Part shown: piece after piece, positions 9,600 through 19,103 of the stretch
Position numbering within the stretch: the stretch's first letter is position 1
How the letters are laid out: each line of letters begins with the position of its first letter
Assembly: GCA_003427395.1 (NCBI GenBank)
Contig: BFEA01000234.1
Span: 2,099,637 to 2,141,851, forward strand
Reading direction: 5' to 3'
Origin: Chara braunii
Taxonomy: Eukaryota > Streptophyta > Charophyceae > Charales > Characeae
DNA: 42,215 nt
The notes under the pieces: generated by a model
The model's database searches: none
Seen by the model: only the letters and a program-made list of their open reading frames with translations
What the model was told of the DNA's origin: nothing
Position numbers and translations under genes: made by a program

Positions 9600-10999
9600 A
9601 TGAACGCTAATCCACAGAATCTGAATCCGCAACAAAATAAACCAGTACCACGAGCATGGGCACCTATGATGCCACACGATCTCTATCTATTCGACCCTGC
9701 ACATCACTTTGTTTAAGCGTGGTTGGCCACGCTCCGAGCTCAGCAATACGATGACAATGAAGCATATGTGAACATTCTCGCTCGATTGGGGGGGTACACT
9801 CCCCATTGGTTTAGTACCTATGTGTGGGTAGATCTCCCGACATTCGAACGAGACTTCTTGAACCGATTCGATTACATCCATCCGGAACATGCTCTTTTTA
9901 TGATTAAAGATCGAGTTAAAAAACCCCTTGAGTTTGTCACCGAGTACCGAAACTGATTTTATCAAATGTTTGTGAAAACGGAATGGGGCAAACAAGTAGG
10001 AAAATATTTGTTCATCGACGGACTTCGCATACGAGCGATGAGGGCGAAACTACGAAAACAGTTCTCCCCCATTAATCACATGCTGCAACAAATCATGACA
10101 GCCGCAGAAGAAATGGAACGAAAGTTCGCTGCGAGTTTCCTAAAAGGAGAAGATTATCCTAGAGAAGGAGACTCGTCTGAATTAGCAAGAGCTAAAGTTG
10201 AGCTGGTTGTGTTACAAAATAAATTCGAAAACATGGGGTTTGTGTCTGGCCCGGTCACCTATTTAGAACAAATTGCCATCGAACGACCAACTCCAAATGT
10301 GATTACAAGGTTGCCTGTTCTCGTAATGACGACAACCCCACCTCCGATTGCAAGTCCCGCGCGACCAAATGAATCTACCGCCTTACTGGAGCTGACCAAA
10401 ACACTGGTCCATCTGGTTCAGGAAAGCAAGAAGGAACAGCGGGAAAGCAATGCCCGAATAGAGACAATGATGAGGTCGATGCGACCAATTGCAGTACGAG
10501 CAGCCCTGACACAGCAAGGGCTGGCTCCAGCACCAGCTCTTGGAGGAGCCGCCGACAATTTGAACGTCTGTTACACGTGTCATTAACCAGGGCATATAGC
10601 CCGAGATTGCCCCCATCGACCCCCGCAACCACGAGTCGGGGCTGCACCGGTAGCAACGGCCCCGATCGCTAACGGGCGTGGACGTGTAAGAGCATTAATG
10701 GAAGAAATAGAAGGAGTTGGAAGCGCGTTAGCTACAACGGAAGAATCTCTTGAGCTTAATCGTTGGATTAATATGTAATGCTTCATTACTCACGACGTTG
10801 GATGATTGGAATGATTAGACCTGCGCCAGAACAAAGGAAAGTGGCCGAGTGACGACCTTCTCCGGAAGAAGTGGAGTCGGGAGGACCCACCTTCGTCACG
10901 GGAGAAATCGATGTGCTAAACATCATGCGAGCCTTGGATCATCGGATTCCTCTTCCGATCGGTCATTTACTCTCAATATCAGAACAGGCCAATGAATGT
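9600..10999 (+). pseudogene. Element A gag with CCHC zinc knuckle (decayed)
   Basis: The first ATG (9600) opens a frame beginning MNANPQNLNPQQ. It continues, with stops at 9714 (TAA), 9954 (TGA) and 10584 (TAA), to TAA at 10776. The middle has the Trp/Phe-rich capsid-like wording typical of plant Ty3/gypsy Gag (TLRAQQYDDNEAYVNIL, WVDLPTFERDFLNRF, VTEYRN). A helical segment follows, then a zinc knuckle C-Y-T-C-H-*-P-G-H-I-A-R-D-C with C-X2-C-X4-H-X4-C spacing and one stop inside it. After 10776 another open stretch (VTGEIDVLNIMRALDHRIPL, then PIGHLLSISEQANE) is the Gag-protease linker, cut by element B at 10999. Gag would form the virus-like particle and bind RNA. Non-functional here. Confidence 0.85.
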
Positions 11000-11902
11000 T
11001 GTCGGTGCGAATACCCTTACCAGGGTATCCGCCCTGGCTCTCGCAAGTGACATAACATAGTTTTGGTCTAGAGTTTAAGTATACCGCGCTAAGCACGGCC
11101 ACGTCTGTAATTGCGTGACAGGGTGGTTGACCACAATAGCAAGTGCGTGGGCGCGCAGGTTTAAGGCGCGTGTGAATTTTTTTTTTTTTTTTTTATTTAT
11201 TGATCGTAACGCCTGCCCGGACCTTGGTCGTTCTGCGTGGTATTATTATTATTATTTATTTTTGAGTAAGTAGGAACTAGGGATATTTCCCTTTTGATTG
11301 GTGCGTTGGCCGAGGCAAGTACGCGTGTGAGGACGACGGCGACCGTGTGACTGTGGCAGGTGTCGGCACGCGGAGGAGCGCGAGTGGCGGCTGTGGTACA
11401 ACTTTGGTAAGTCGGCGCAGACGTTGGGCGACCGCGCGCACAGTTGTAGGCGGAGATGAGACTCAGGCCAATTTCCCTGGTCCTTAGCGCCGCGCCGCAC
11501 CGCTTTATATGGCATTCGGCGTGTTTTGGTCTCAGGCTTGGGCTTAGCCCTATAAGTTACGCCATCGGATTATTTTTACGAAGGTTCTGGGGTCGAGGTC
11601 GGTGGGCGTCGGCGCAACAAATGCAGCGGAGCGTGCGGAGAAAACCAAGGGGTTGAGGGACGATGGGTTATCCCCCTCTGGTTTTTGTTGACAGTTGTAG
11701 CGGCGGGGCCGATCCACGGGACCGGTGGGGCTTTAGGAGTCCCCGCACCATGCATAGGGGCCCTTATTTATGATATTTTATGTCTTTTATTTTTGGTTTT
11801 TATTTATTTATCTATTTTATGTTGATTTATTTTTTCTATTATTGTTATGCGCGGCCCCGCTTTGGCCCGGAGCGTGGTGTGGTAGGTGTAGCAGGCACCC
11901 AA

Positions 11903-11975
11903 GAGCTTAGCTCAGTAGGTACACCCGTGGACTGTTGAAGTACAGGCCTGGGTTCGCACCCAGATGGTGGAACGA
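11903..11975 (+). other. tRNA-like relic with A-box and B-box motifs
   Basis: TAGCTCAGTAGG (11908-11919) matches a Pol III A box and GGTTCGCACC (11951-11960) approximates a B box. CTGGG/CCCAG (11948-11952 and 11959-11963) forms a T-arm-like stem with a six-base loop, and CTGT/ACAG lies where an anticodon stem would be. The D stem and acceptor stem do not pair convincingly, so this is not a functional tRNA gene. In the 3' LTR the B-box half is deleted. Confidence 0.5.
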
Positions 11976-12724
11976 TGAGCAAAACCAGGTATTCTGGATT
12001 GTGTAGGGCCAGACGTCCCCACGGTCCAGCCTGTGTTTTTCGAAACATTCGTTAAAATTGGAACGATGCGGAGAAGATTAGCCTGACCCCAGCACGGCGT
12101 TGACACGCATTTACCTCAGAAAAGGGACCGGGTTCGTGCTTTTAAGCACAGCGGCCGGCGCCCGCGCGAATTCTAAAATGGCCACTGGAGGCACCGCTGG
12201 TCGACGCCAGGCCTTCGGGGTATCTGCTATGATTAGGCCGACACAGAGAAGGCTAGTCCGGCCGGTCAAAGTCCTTTGGGACATCCGATGAAGTTGGAAC
12301 GATACAAAGAAGCGTGGCATCGGCCTCTGCGCAAGGGTGGCACGCTGAAGTTTCGGAAAAGCCCCGAAGGCGCTGTTTTCTGTTGATTGCTGCTTTCGGT
12401 AGCGGTAGGGGCCGGCGCTAGGAAGAACTGCGCTGTTTTAGCGCTACGAAGAGTGTAGATAGTTGGTCGCGGGCTGTTGTATGCAGAAGCTGCGCTAATA
12501 TCGGGAGGAGCTACCGACAAAGGGAGAAGAGGGGCTTAGTTGGCATCGTCTGAATGTGGATGGGAGAGTGCACTAGGTGCATGCAGGGGCTAAGCGAGGC
12601 TATGGCGGAAGATAGACGAGAGTGAAAGGGAGTGGAAAGAACATAAAGCATTCGTTCCGTGATGGAAGTGGGCCGGGAAAAGGGCTGTACGGGGGCTTTG
12701 AAAGGGGAAGGGCGACGATAAGAA

Positions 12725-13009
12725 CCCGGACGCGAAACGCGTCCGGGACGCCGGAGGAGGGGTTATGGCAGACGGAAAAGGGCATAGCATGCTCGATTCT
12801 TGATAGAATCGAGCAGGGCCAGAGCTCGGATCGGGGTTTTAGCCCAGCCGAGCGTGAATATGGCGTCGGATTTGGTGGGGAATTAGTGCTGTAAGAGGTT
12901 AGTGGAAGACAGTGTGCGCGGAGAGATGGCGGGAAAGGAAACAGTGGGGATGCAGGTCGTGAAAACGCGCTCGTTCTTGAAGGGAAACGAGTGAGTAAGG
13001 ACTCGTTTC
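12725..13009 (+). other. Cluster of three long perfect hairpins in the LTR
   Basis: Hairpin 1 (12725-12747): CCCGGACGCG/CGCGTCCGGG, loop AAA. Hairpin 2 (12791-12814): GCTCGATTCT/AGAATCGAGC, loop TGAT. Hairpin 3 (12984-13009): GAAACGAGT/ACTCGTTTC, 8-nt loop. The 3' LTR keeps all three: hairpin 1 at 31445-31467 with one G-T pair and a changed loop, hairpin 2 with one mismatch, hairpin 3 unchanged. Confidence 0.8.
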
Positions 13010-14495
13010 GTAGGTTTCGGGTAGCTGCGACCACGAATATAAGGTCAATTTAGAAAGATAGTTATTAGGATTAGAGATTGAGGACAGGTAGGCTACGAGG
13101 AGACTATTGGGAAAGGCACAGTGAAAAAGAAAGTGAATTTGGTCGGGCTTAGGCGGCAGATGCATGTGCAAAAAATAGGGGGTGGCAGTGCACGGCTGGC
13201 AGCGCCAAGGGAGACAGGACGGAGTGACGAAAGGGTTGAGTAGCTGTGCATGGGGTGTCGTGCGGGTACGTGCAGAGTGAAGGGAAGAAAATCTTACCTA
13301 CTCGGCCGCCGTTGAGCCAAAGGCTGGATGAACCCGGGCGCGTCCCTGCGCCAGATTCATTCGAAGGAAGAAATTACAGATAAGTAATGAAATAGACGGG
13401 CAGGTGGTGAGCAGATGAGTGAGGTAACAACAAGGAAGGGCCCGGAGCTAGATGTGAGATCTGACGACTTACCTGCTGGTGGGTACTTTTCCCACCTAGG
13501 AAGAATCGGCGGTGCATGGCCGTTCCTTGTTAGTGGAGTGATTTGTCGATTGAGAAGCTCTTTCTTGATTCTATGGGTAGTGGTACTGTGGATGCCGCAG
13601 TGTTCCGCGGTGCTTGCTGCTGACTACGGAAGGGGCATAGAAGGTTGATGTGCACTACGGGATACTACTGCCTCCCACATACACTCCGAGTGTGCCAGTG
13701 GACTCGCCACGAGAGGGGCTGTTTGACATGGGTTGAGCACAGATTATTACTACGGGCGGCTGCAAACTAGGTGGAATTGTTGTTGTGACTCTGGACTGCG
13801 GATTTGTGGACTGCGGACTACCACTGCTGCTGGACAGTTGCCGGGTATCACGACATTGCTGATAAGCACTGCTGACCGCTGGGCTGGCGGAGATCAAGTT
13901 GGCAGTAAATCATTGTACTCGACATCTGCGGGCAGGTACTTGTTGTGCGTACAGGCTTTTGCTGATACCTCCACTGCTGGTGCTGCCCTCTATAGTGTGA
14001 TCCGGCCGCTGCGGCGCCTCGTTTGTGACTCCGTAACTGTGTGTCCTGCTGCCCCTTTTTCTTCAGCCGGGTTTCTGTAACAGCAGTTACCGTGGACCGC
14101 TGTGCCCTTTTTTTTTTTTAGCACGACTTGTTGAAGGTGCATGATCAAAGTTTCATCAGGAGAGATCTGTTGTGGTAGTGTGATTGGGTTGTAAGAAGGG
14201 AATTATTGCGACCATTGGGAGGTCGTCAGGGGGGGGTTTGGTCTCGACAAGTTGGCACTCATCAGTTGATCAAGCTGCCACGTTTGGCCGCCATTGCAGG
14301 TCCCTCAAGCGCACCTAGATATCAAGGCACTCCCCTGTGAGACTGAGAGCACCTTTCTTGGATCTGAGAGACTCACATCTTTCTTTTTCTGCCCTATAAG
14401 TCTCAGTCTAGTCTTTGGTTAAGAGAGGAAGGCGGCAGGCGGGATTGCAACCCGTAGGACCGCGGCAAGACTCTGTGGGGAGTCCACCCACCGAT

Positions 14496-14556
14496 AGCGG
14501 GAGCTCTGCCGGAACCTATGCGGGTTCTAGAGGCAGGGAACCGTCAAGTAAACCAT
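14496..14556 (+). other. Leader-exon-like motif (5' LTR copy)
   Basis: GCGGGAGCTCTGCCGGAACC, then GGTTCTAGAGGCAGGGAACC. The corresponding 3' LTR segment (33222-33276) is followed by AAG|GTAAAT. In this 5' LTR copy the junction reads CAAGTAAACC, so the GT of the putative donor is altered. The diverged LTR C keeps block and donor. Confidence 0.45.
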
Positions 14557-14797
14557 CTTTATCTGTATAGCCCACTACTACCCATGTTTGCCTATCTCCC
14601 TGTAGTATGATTGCTGTATGCATGTGTTGTCCCTATGGTTTTTGCTTTCTCTTCAGGAACTAACCAGATCAAAAGGAAAGAATGTGTGAGAGTGAAGCTT
14701 AAGTTTCATCTTTGTTTTGACTGAAAGCAGACAAGGGATGAACCAGGGGAAGGTGGGAGGAAGACAGAGTGTTTGTAATTGACAGGGTCAACCAAAG

Positions 14798-15476
14798 CCT
14801 GAGCATTGTTTCTACTGTGAATGACTCAGGGCTATGTTTATTTGGTTGTTTTCTGAAGGACCAGACATTGTTTTTACTATGAATGACCTGGCCGCTGTAT
14901 TTTTTTTTTTTTTTTCTGGGGAACCAGACATTGTTTCTACTGTGAATAGTCTGGCTACCCAGAGTCAATCTTGAGGGTTTGTCTGATTGAAGGGGTTTAA
15001 ATTCTTGTTTATTTTGAGGGAGGATCTTTAGTCTAAGGCTAAGCATTGTTTCCATAGTGAATGGTTTAGCCTGAAAACTACGCGCATAAATTAAACTGAG
15101 TATAAAGGGAAGTACTTTATATATATTTGCATGTGAACTGGCAGTTGGACATTGTTTCTACTGTGAATGGTCTAGTGTTAAGCCATATCATTAAGAAGAG
15201 AAAAGGAAAAATACAAAGTATAAATGAAAATAGTTTGGGCAAGCTGAACATTGTTTCTACTGTGAATGGCTCAGTCCCCTGCCCATATTTGCCTTCCTTT
15301 TGAAAACAAAGTCAGAGAAATACTAAATCTTTGGATATTAAACAGCTCAGGGCGACTAGGCATTGTTTCCATGGCGAATGGCCTAGTCATCTGCCCAAAA
15401 GAAGAGAGAAGTAGTTGCGCAACCTGTTCGTGTATATCATAAGGACAAGATGGGCATTGTTTCAATGACTATTGGT
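14798..15476 (+). repeat. Array of eight stem-loops with conserved loop and varying stems (5' LTR)
   Basis: Eight copies of CATTGTTTCTACTGTGAATG-like sequence recur at irregular spacing of about 60-120 bp. Each is flanked by complementary 4-7-bp arms that differ between copies, for example CCTGAG/CTCAGG (14798-14830), CCAGAC/GTCTGG (14924-14954), GGCTAA/TTAGCC (15037-15071) and GACTAGG/CCTAGTC (15354-15388). The common fold is outer stem, CATT/AATG inner stem, a one-base bulge on the 3' side, and a 12-nt loop of the type GTTTCYAYDGYG. The last copy is weak here but pairs well in the 3' LTR. Reading frames across the array are incidental. Confidence 0.85.
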
Positions 15477-15759
15477 CAAACTCTATGTCTTATGTAAGAT
15501 TGGTTTAAGGATTCAAGAACTTGAAGATTCACAAACTATTTATATGGAATAAACTTGGGATGGTGAGAGTACTTACATTCGTGGTTTGGTCTGCAAGTGA
15601 CTGGATGGGATGACTAGTTTGCTTCGATTTCAGTATTGTAGGTAGTCACTTTAGTTGCTCGCCACGTGCTAGAGCGATAGGAGTTAGTGTCGATCCCTGC
15701 ATTTTCTGCAATAACTTTTTTTACTTAGGTCAAATTCCTGTATTTTCTAAGATATTTTC

Positions 15760-16440
15760 TTATACTTGGCTTTGTATAAATCTTGGCAAGCTACTTTTCC
15801 TACGGGAAGCGCTGCCGAAATTTCTACAAATCTAAGAAGTGAATCAACTTTTGACTTGTTAGAGTTCAACTTGTCTTTTTCGTATATCCGGCTTAGTATA
15901 AATCTGGAAAGTCTCATTTTATAAAGGGAGTGCTGCCCAAATTTTTACTAATTCAGGGAGTGAAACAAAATTGGACTTTGAGAAGTCAAAGTTATTCTCA
16001 AATTCTGGACCTCGATTTCTATAAATTTTGGAAAAACACTTTTGTAGAGGGAATGCTGCCCAAATTTTTACTATTTCAGGGAGTTAGACAAAATTGGACT
16101 TTGAGAAGTCAAAGTTATTCTCAAATTTTGGACCTCGCTTTGTATAAACTTTGGAAAAACACTTTTCTAGAGCGAGTGCTGCCGAAATTTCTGCAAAACC
16201 AATTAGTTAGTTAAATCTTATCTAAATTAGACTCAAGTTTGTCTTGTGAGTTCAAATCTGGCTTAGTATAAATTTGGAAAGTTTCCTTTTCTAGAGGGAG
16301 TGTTGCCCAAATTTGTACTAGTTCAGGGAGTTAGACAAAATTTGACTTTCCAGAGATAGAGATTATTTCTGCGTTCATATTAGAGCTTATATAAATTCTC
16401 GAAAGACACTTTTTCTACGGGAAGCGCTGCCGAATTTTTT
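15760..16440 (+). repeat. Six ~123-bp tandem units each with TATAAA (5' LTR)
   Basis: TATAAA occurs at 15775, 15897, 16020, 16143, 16267 and 16390, spacing 122-124 bp. Around it the unit reads (C/T)TT(T/A)GTATAAA, then CTTTTCTAGAGGGAGTGCTG and CCCAAATTTTTACTA. Two sub-types alternate in the downstream part (CTACGGGAAGCGCTGCCG and TAGAGGGAGTGCTGCCC). The motif suits repeated core promoter or enhancer units in a U3 region, but no transcription start is demonstrated. Confidence 0.8.
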
Positions 16441-17232
16441 TTTAGTTTAGAGGAGATAGATTATATTTTGACAGCTGGCAATTCAGGCGATCCGCCCTTG
16501 ATAGGGAAGATTCTGCAGTTGGTCCATCTTTGGCTTAAGCACTGGCCTAGAGGCGGATTTAGGTTTATTTAATAGGGAGATTTTGAGTAAGGATGTATTA
16601 TTGAGTTTTATTCTTCATACACTTATGATCTTTGCTTGGGGATTGTTCGGCCGTGTGTTACAGGTTATTTTTGATCATTTGATCCAAGTTCAGGACTAGA
16701 TCCAGCTTGATCCCTTGAGGATCACTTTCTGTTATCACTGATAATAGGTCGGTTGTTGATTCGTCGGCTTACGACTCAATTTCAATTCCCCCTCCACACT
16801 CAAGCTAAAAAGCTTCAGCCCTGGTAAATTTTATTGTTTTATTATGGTTTCACCCGTGCTTTTATTGAATGGCCATTTAACAAAGGTGCTGAGTATTTAA
16901 TTAAGGTTGGTTGGACATGAGGTTTGGGGCTTGCATGACTAAAGCGAGGGGTATGAATGTCGAAGGTGGTTGGGGTTGACTCCGTGTAGTGTGTGGGCTG
17001 TTGATTTGGTTTGTTGATGTGATGGCAGGTATGTGCTGTGAATCATATTCTGAATTTGGTTGCCTACGATCACACATATATGTATTATTGTGGGAGACCC
17101 CAGTGAGACCGTGAGAAGTGATCGTCACATACTTCCCCTTGTTATATATGCATATATATGGTGATATTTGGGATGAATACTTGCTTTGGCTGAAGGACCC
17201 TTTTACTAAAAGCTTGCTTAGGGGTTAAGACG

Positions 17233-17495
17233 TACTCTGGACTTGTAGCTCGGCGGGGATACGCCCACCGAAAGGAGGTGTCAGCTCCCGTAAGGTGTAG
17301 GTAAGTCGTGCCTTGCGTAGGCTCTATCCTGTCGTAGGGGCTCGTGAGAGGTATGGCTGGCGCACTCGGCCGGAGCGGCTTGTGGAAGCTCCATGTATAT
17401 TGCGACGAAGGTTTTTTTTTAAACCAACTCCTGCATGACGTGGCCGGGAGGGTCCCGCGCTGCCCTGATGCGGTGCCAGACCGATGCGCGCGACA
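17233..17495 (+). promoter_or_regulatory. LTR 3'-end (U5-like) module with splice donor
   Basis: Shared with 37261-37522 and, diverged, with 6410-6615. It contains TAGCTCGGCGGGGATACGCC and a strong donor GTAG|GTAAGT (intron start 17301). It ends CGCGACA at 17495, two bases before the PBS. The donor is kept as GTAAGT in both B LTRs and as GTATGT in LTR C. Confidence 0.6.
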
Positions 17496-17497
17496 GG

Positions 17498-17515
17498 TGG
17501 CGCCGTTGCCGGGGA
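17498..17515 (+). other. Primer-binding site for tRNA-Asp
   Basis: TGGCGCCGTTGCCGGGGA is, from my knowledge of plant tRNAs, the exact complement of the 3' end of plant tRNA-Asp (GUC) including CCA. This PBS type is common among plant Ty3/gypsy elements. Its position two bases after the repeat fixes the 5' LTR end. Confidence 0.9.
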
Positions 17516-17766
17516 TATCGGAAAACCTACCGTTGTCCCTGGTGGAACGACATCCAGGTTTGAGAAGTGAATGAGAAAAGGCATAAAGGAAGGACGAGAA
17601 GGCGAGGAAAGATAATGCACGATTGAGTATAGGTGAGAAAATTTACCTACTTGAGTAAGGGAAGGTGTGAAGGACGAACGTATAGCATTGGGTAAAGGTA
17701 CGTAGTAAGAGATAGGTAGGACGGATGGAATAGACCGGTCAAGGTGTAATGCTGAATAAAGGGGTG

Positions 17767-17787
17767 CGCTTGTTTTTCTCTTATCAG
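17767..17787 (+). promoter_or_regulatory. Candidate splice acceptor in gag leader
   Basis: GCTTGTTTTTCTCTTATCAG is a pyrimidine tract plus AG, 27 bases upstream of the gag ATG. Paired with the donor at 17301 it would define a 487-bp leader intron that removes the PBS. Inference from consensus only. Confidence 0.4.
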
Positions 17788-18041
17788 GGAGCTTGAAGTG
17801 AAAGATGTGTCAAGATGTCGCAGGGCGGCGGCGCATCGGGTGGTCCCAAGAAGGGCCTGACGCTCGATGACCTCATAGCGGCTATTGACAGGCACGAAAG
17901 AAATCCGAGCAATATCCCCAAGGTCAATACCTTCCATTTTTGTGGGGAAAGAGTCTCGGAATGACTAGAACAAGTGAAACAAGCTTTGGTCGGGCGGTCG
18001 GACGTGGTAAAATTCCAACGCATTCCACAGTATGTCCTCCA

Positions 18042-18288
18042 CAGCTACCACCAGGAAGTGAAAAAAGTCATAGATGCAGCNCAAGGTAGCTGGGAGAGTT
18101 TCAAGGAGGGGATGCAGAGAAAATACCGCCTGNGAGACGGGCTATTGACTACCGCGGACCTTGAGGCGATGAACAAAGAGGATTTTACGACGATAGGGGC
18201 TTTTGTTCAAGAATTTAAGAAGAGGGCGCGGAAGGTCCATGGGATTTCGGAGGAGGCACAGTGCGCCATCTTCCTAGGGCTACTCACG
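18042..18288 (+). repeat. Segment duplicated around the adaptor (copy 1)
   Basis: The sequence from CAGCTACCACCAGGAAGTG onward is repeated 287 bp downstream at 18329-18575, nearly identical apart from Ns and a few bases (TGC versus TGA near 18549). It is best explained by the adaptor junction, not by biology. Confidence 0.9.
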
Positions 18289-18290
18289 AC

Positions 18291-18328
18291 CTGTCTCTTA
18301 TACACATCTAGATGTGTATAAGAGACAG
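18291..18328. other. Nextera mate-pair junction adaptor (assembly artefact)
   Basis: CTGTCTCTTATACACATCT (18291-18309) is followed directly by its reverse complement AGATGTGTATAAGAGACAG (18310-18328). These are the two Tn5 mosaic-end transposon sequences joined head to head as in circularised Nextera mate-pair libraries. It is not native sequence; the genome between 18042 and 18575 should be a single copy. Confidence 0.98.
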
Positions 18329-18575
18329 CAGCTACCACCAGGAAGTGAAAAAAGTCATAGATGCNGCNCAAGGTAGCTGGGAGAGNTTCAAGGAGGGGAT
18401 GCAGAGNAAATACCGCCTGNGAGACGGGCTATTGACTACCGCGGACCTTGAGGCGATGAACAAAGAGGATTTTACGACGATAGGGGNTTTTGTTCAAGAA
18501 TTTAAGAAGAGGGCGCGGAAGGTCCATGGGATTTCGGAGGAAGCACNGTGAGCCATCTTCCTGNGGCTANTCATG
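18329..18575 (+). repeat. Segment duplicated around the adaptor (copy 2, N-containing)
   Basis: Copy of 18042-18288 with at least eight Ns and a TGA where copy 1 reads TGC. This copy is continuous with the downstream gag, whereas copy 1 is continuous with the upstream gag. Confidence 0.9.
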
Positions 18576-19103
18576 GCATCGGAGGCCGTCGAGTTGACGA
18601 GGCATGGAGGAGGTANCACCAAGCTCACCTGGGCCACCATTGACAGAGGGGTGGAAGTTGGGTGTTTGGACCAGGTGGAGCAATGTCAGGTACGCCTGCA
18701 AAGGCAGAAGAGAAAGGGAAGAGATGCGACCGCTTCTGGGACCCCGGAGGTAACAAGGATTGTTACAAACGTATTGGCACAGTTGGGGTATGTGACAGAG
18801 CCGGTGGTGCAAAGGAGGGTAGTGACGGCTGTCAAAATGAAAGGAAAGGAGCTGGTGAAAGAAGAGGCCGTTGAGGAAGAACTCTGGGAAGAGGAAGAGC
18901 CGGCGCCACAACACCTGACAAAGGCCCAACGTAAAGTGCGTAACTTGGCGCAGGGCGAACAGGATCAGGAAAAGCGCAGGCGCCTCAGGCCCAGGCAGCA
19001 GCCCCTTTAAATNTGGCGGCTCCATCATCTAGTACGGGCCCCTCGCAAGGTAGGGCGCCCTCCTATGGACAGTGGCCCTGGCAGGTGATCAATGCAATAG
19101 TGC

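Larger units (their letters stand above)
11000..17495 (+). repeat. 5' LTR of element B (6.5 kb)
   Basis: It runs from TGTCGGTGCGAATACC to GCGCGACA. It is collinear with 29799-37522 over its whole length except that it lacks about 1.3 kb between 17232 and 17233 (3' LTR 35959-37258). It keeps about 62 bp (11949-12010) that the 3' LTR has lost. Protein-like frames inside are not convincing. The conserved content is structural: a tRNA-like relic, GC-rich hairpins, a leader-exon motif, eight stem-loops, six TATAAA-bearing tandem units and a 3'-end module with a splice donor. Short poly-T runs occur at 11178-11193, 14107-14119 and 14900-14915. Confidence 0.85.
17815..19010 (+). pseudogene. Element B gag, N-terminal and capsid part (disrupted)
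   Basis: ATG at 17815 opens MSQGGGASGGPKKGLTLDDL. A TGA at 17962 breaks the frame where the following residues (LEQVKQALVGRSDVVKFQRI) continue in phase. The middle is Gag capsid-like: SYHQEVKKVID, GSWESFKEGM, RKYRL, TTADLEAMNKEDFTTIGAFV and EFKKRARKVHG. The reading is interrupted by the adaptor artefact at 18291-18328. The second duplicate copy joins in frame to ASEAVELTRHGGG and runs to a TAA at 19008, ending in a Lys/Glu/Arg-rich tail with DQEKRRRLRPRQQPL. Gag would assemble the particle and package RNA. The stop at 17962 and another near 18549 inactivate it, apart from the artefact. Confidence 0.8.

Noticed and set aside
13415-13648. Frame beginning MSEVTTRKGPELDVRSDD, present in both LTRs (also 32153-32338)
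   Set aside because: Its presence in both copies follows from LTR duplication. The two copies end at different points and the 3' copy has an early stop, with no sign of coding constraint.
14699-15055. Minus-strand frame with repeated HS(R/K)NNVW-type peptides
   Set aside because: It is the read-through of the stem-loop array. The pairing pattern and irregular spacing explain the repeats better than a protein.
14798-15476. CRISPR-like array
   Set aside because: The spacing is irregular, the repeat's own arms vary, and the context is a eukaryotic LTR retrotransposon.
17246-17345. tRNA gene suggested by TAGCTCGGCGGG
   Set aside because: Only an A-box-like start; no T arm at the right distance and no acceptor stem. 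It is part of the LTR end module.
18312-18551. Independent small gene starting MCIRDSS
   Set aside because: Its first codons are the Tn5 mosaic-end adaptor; the rest duplicates gag.
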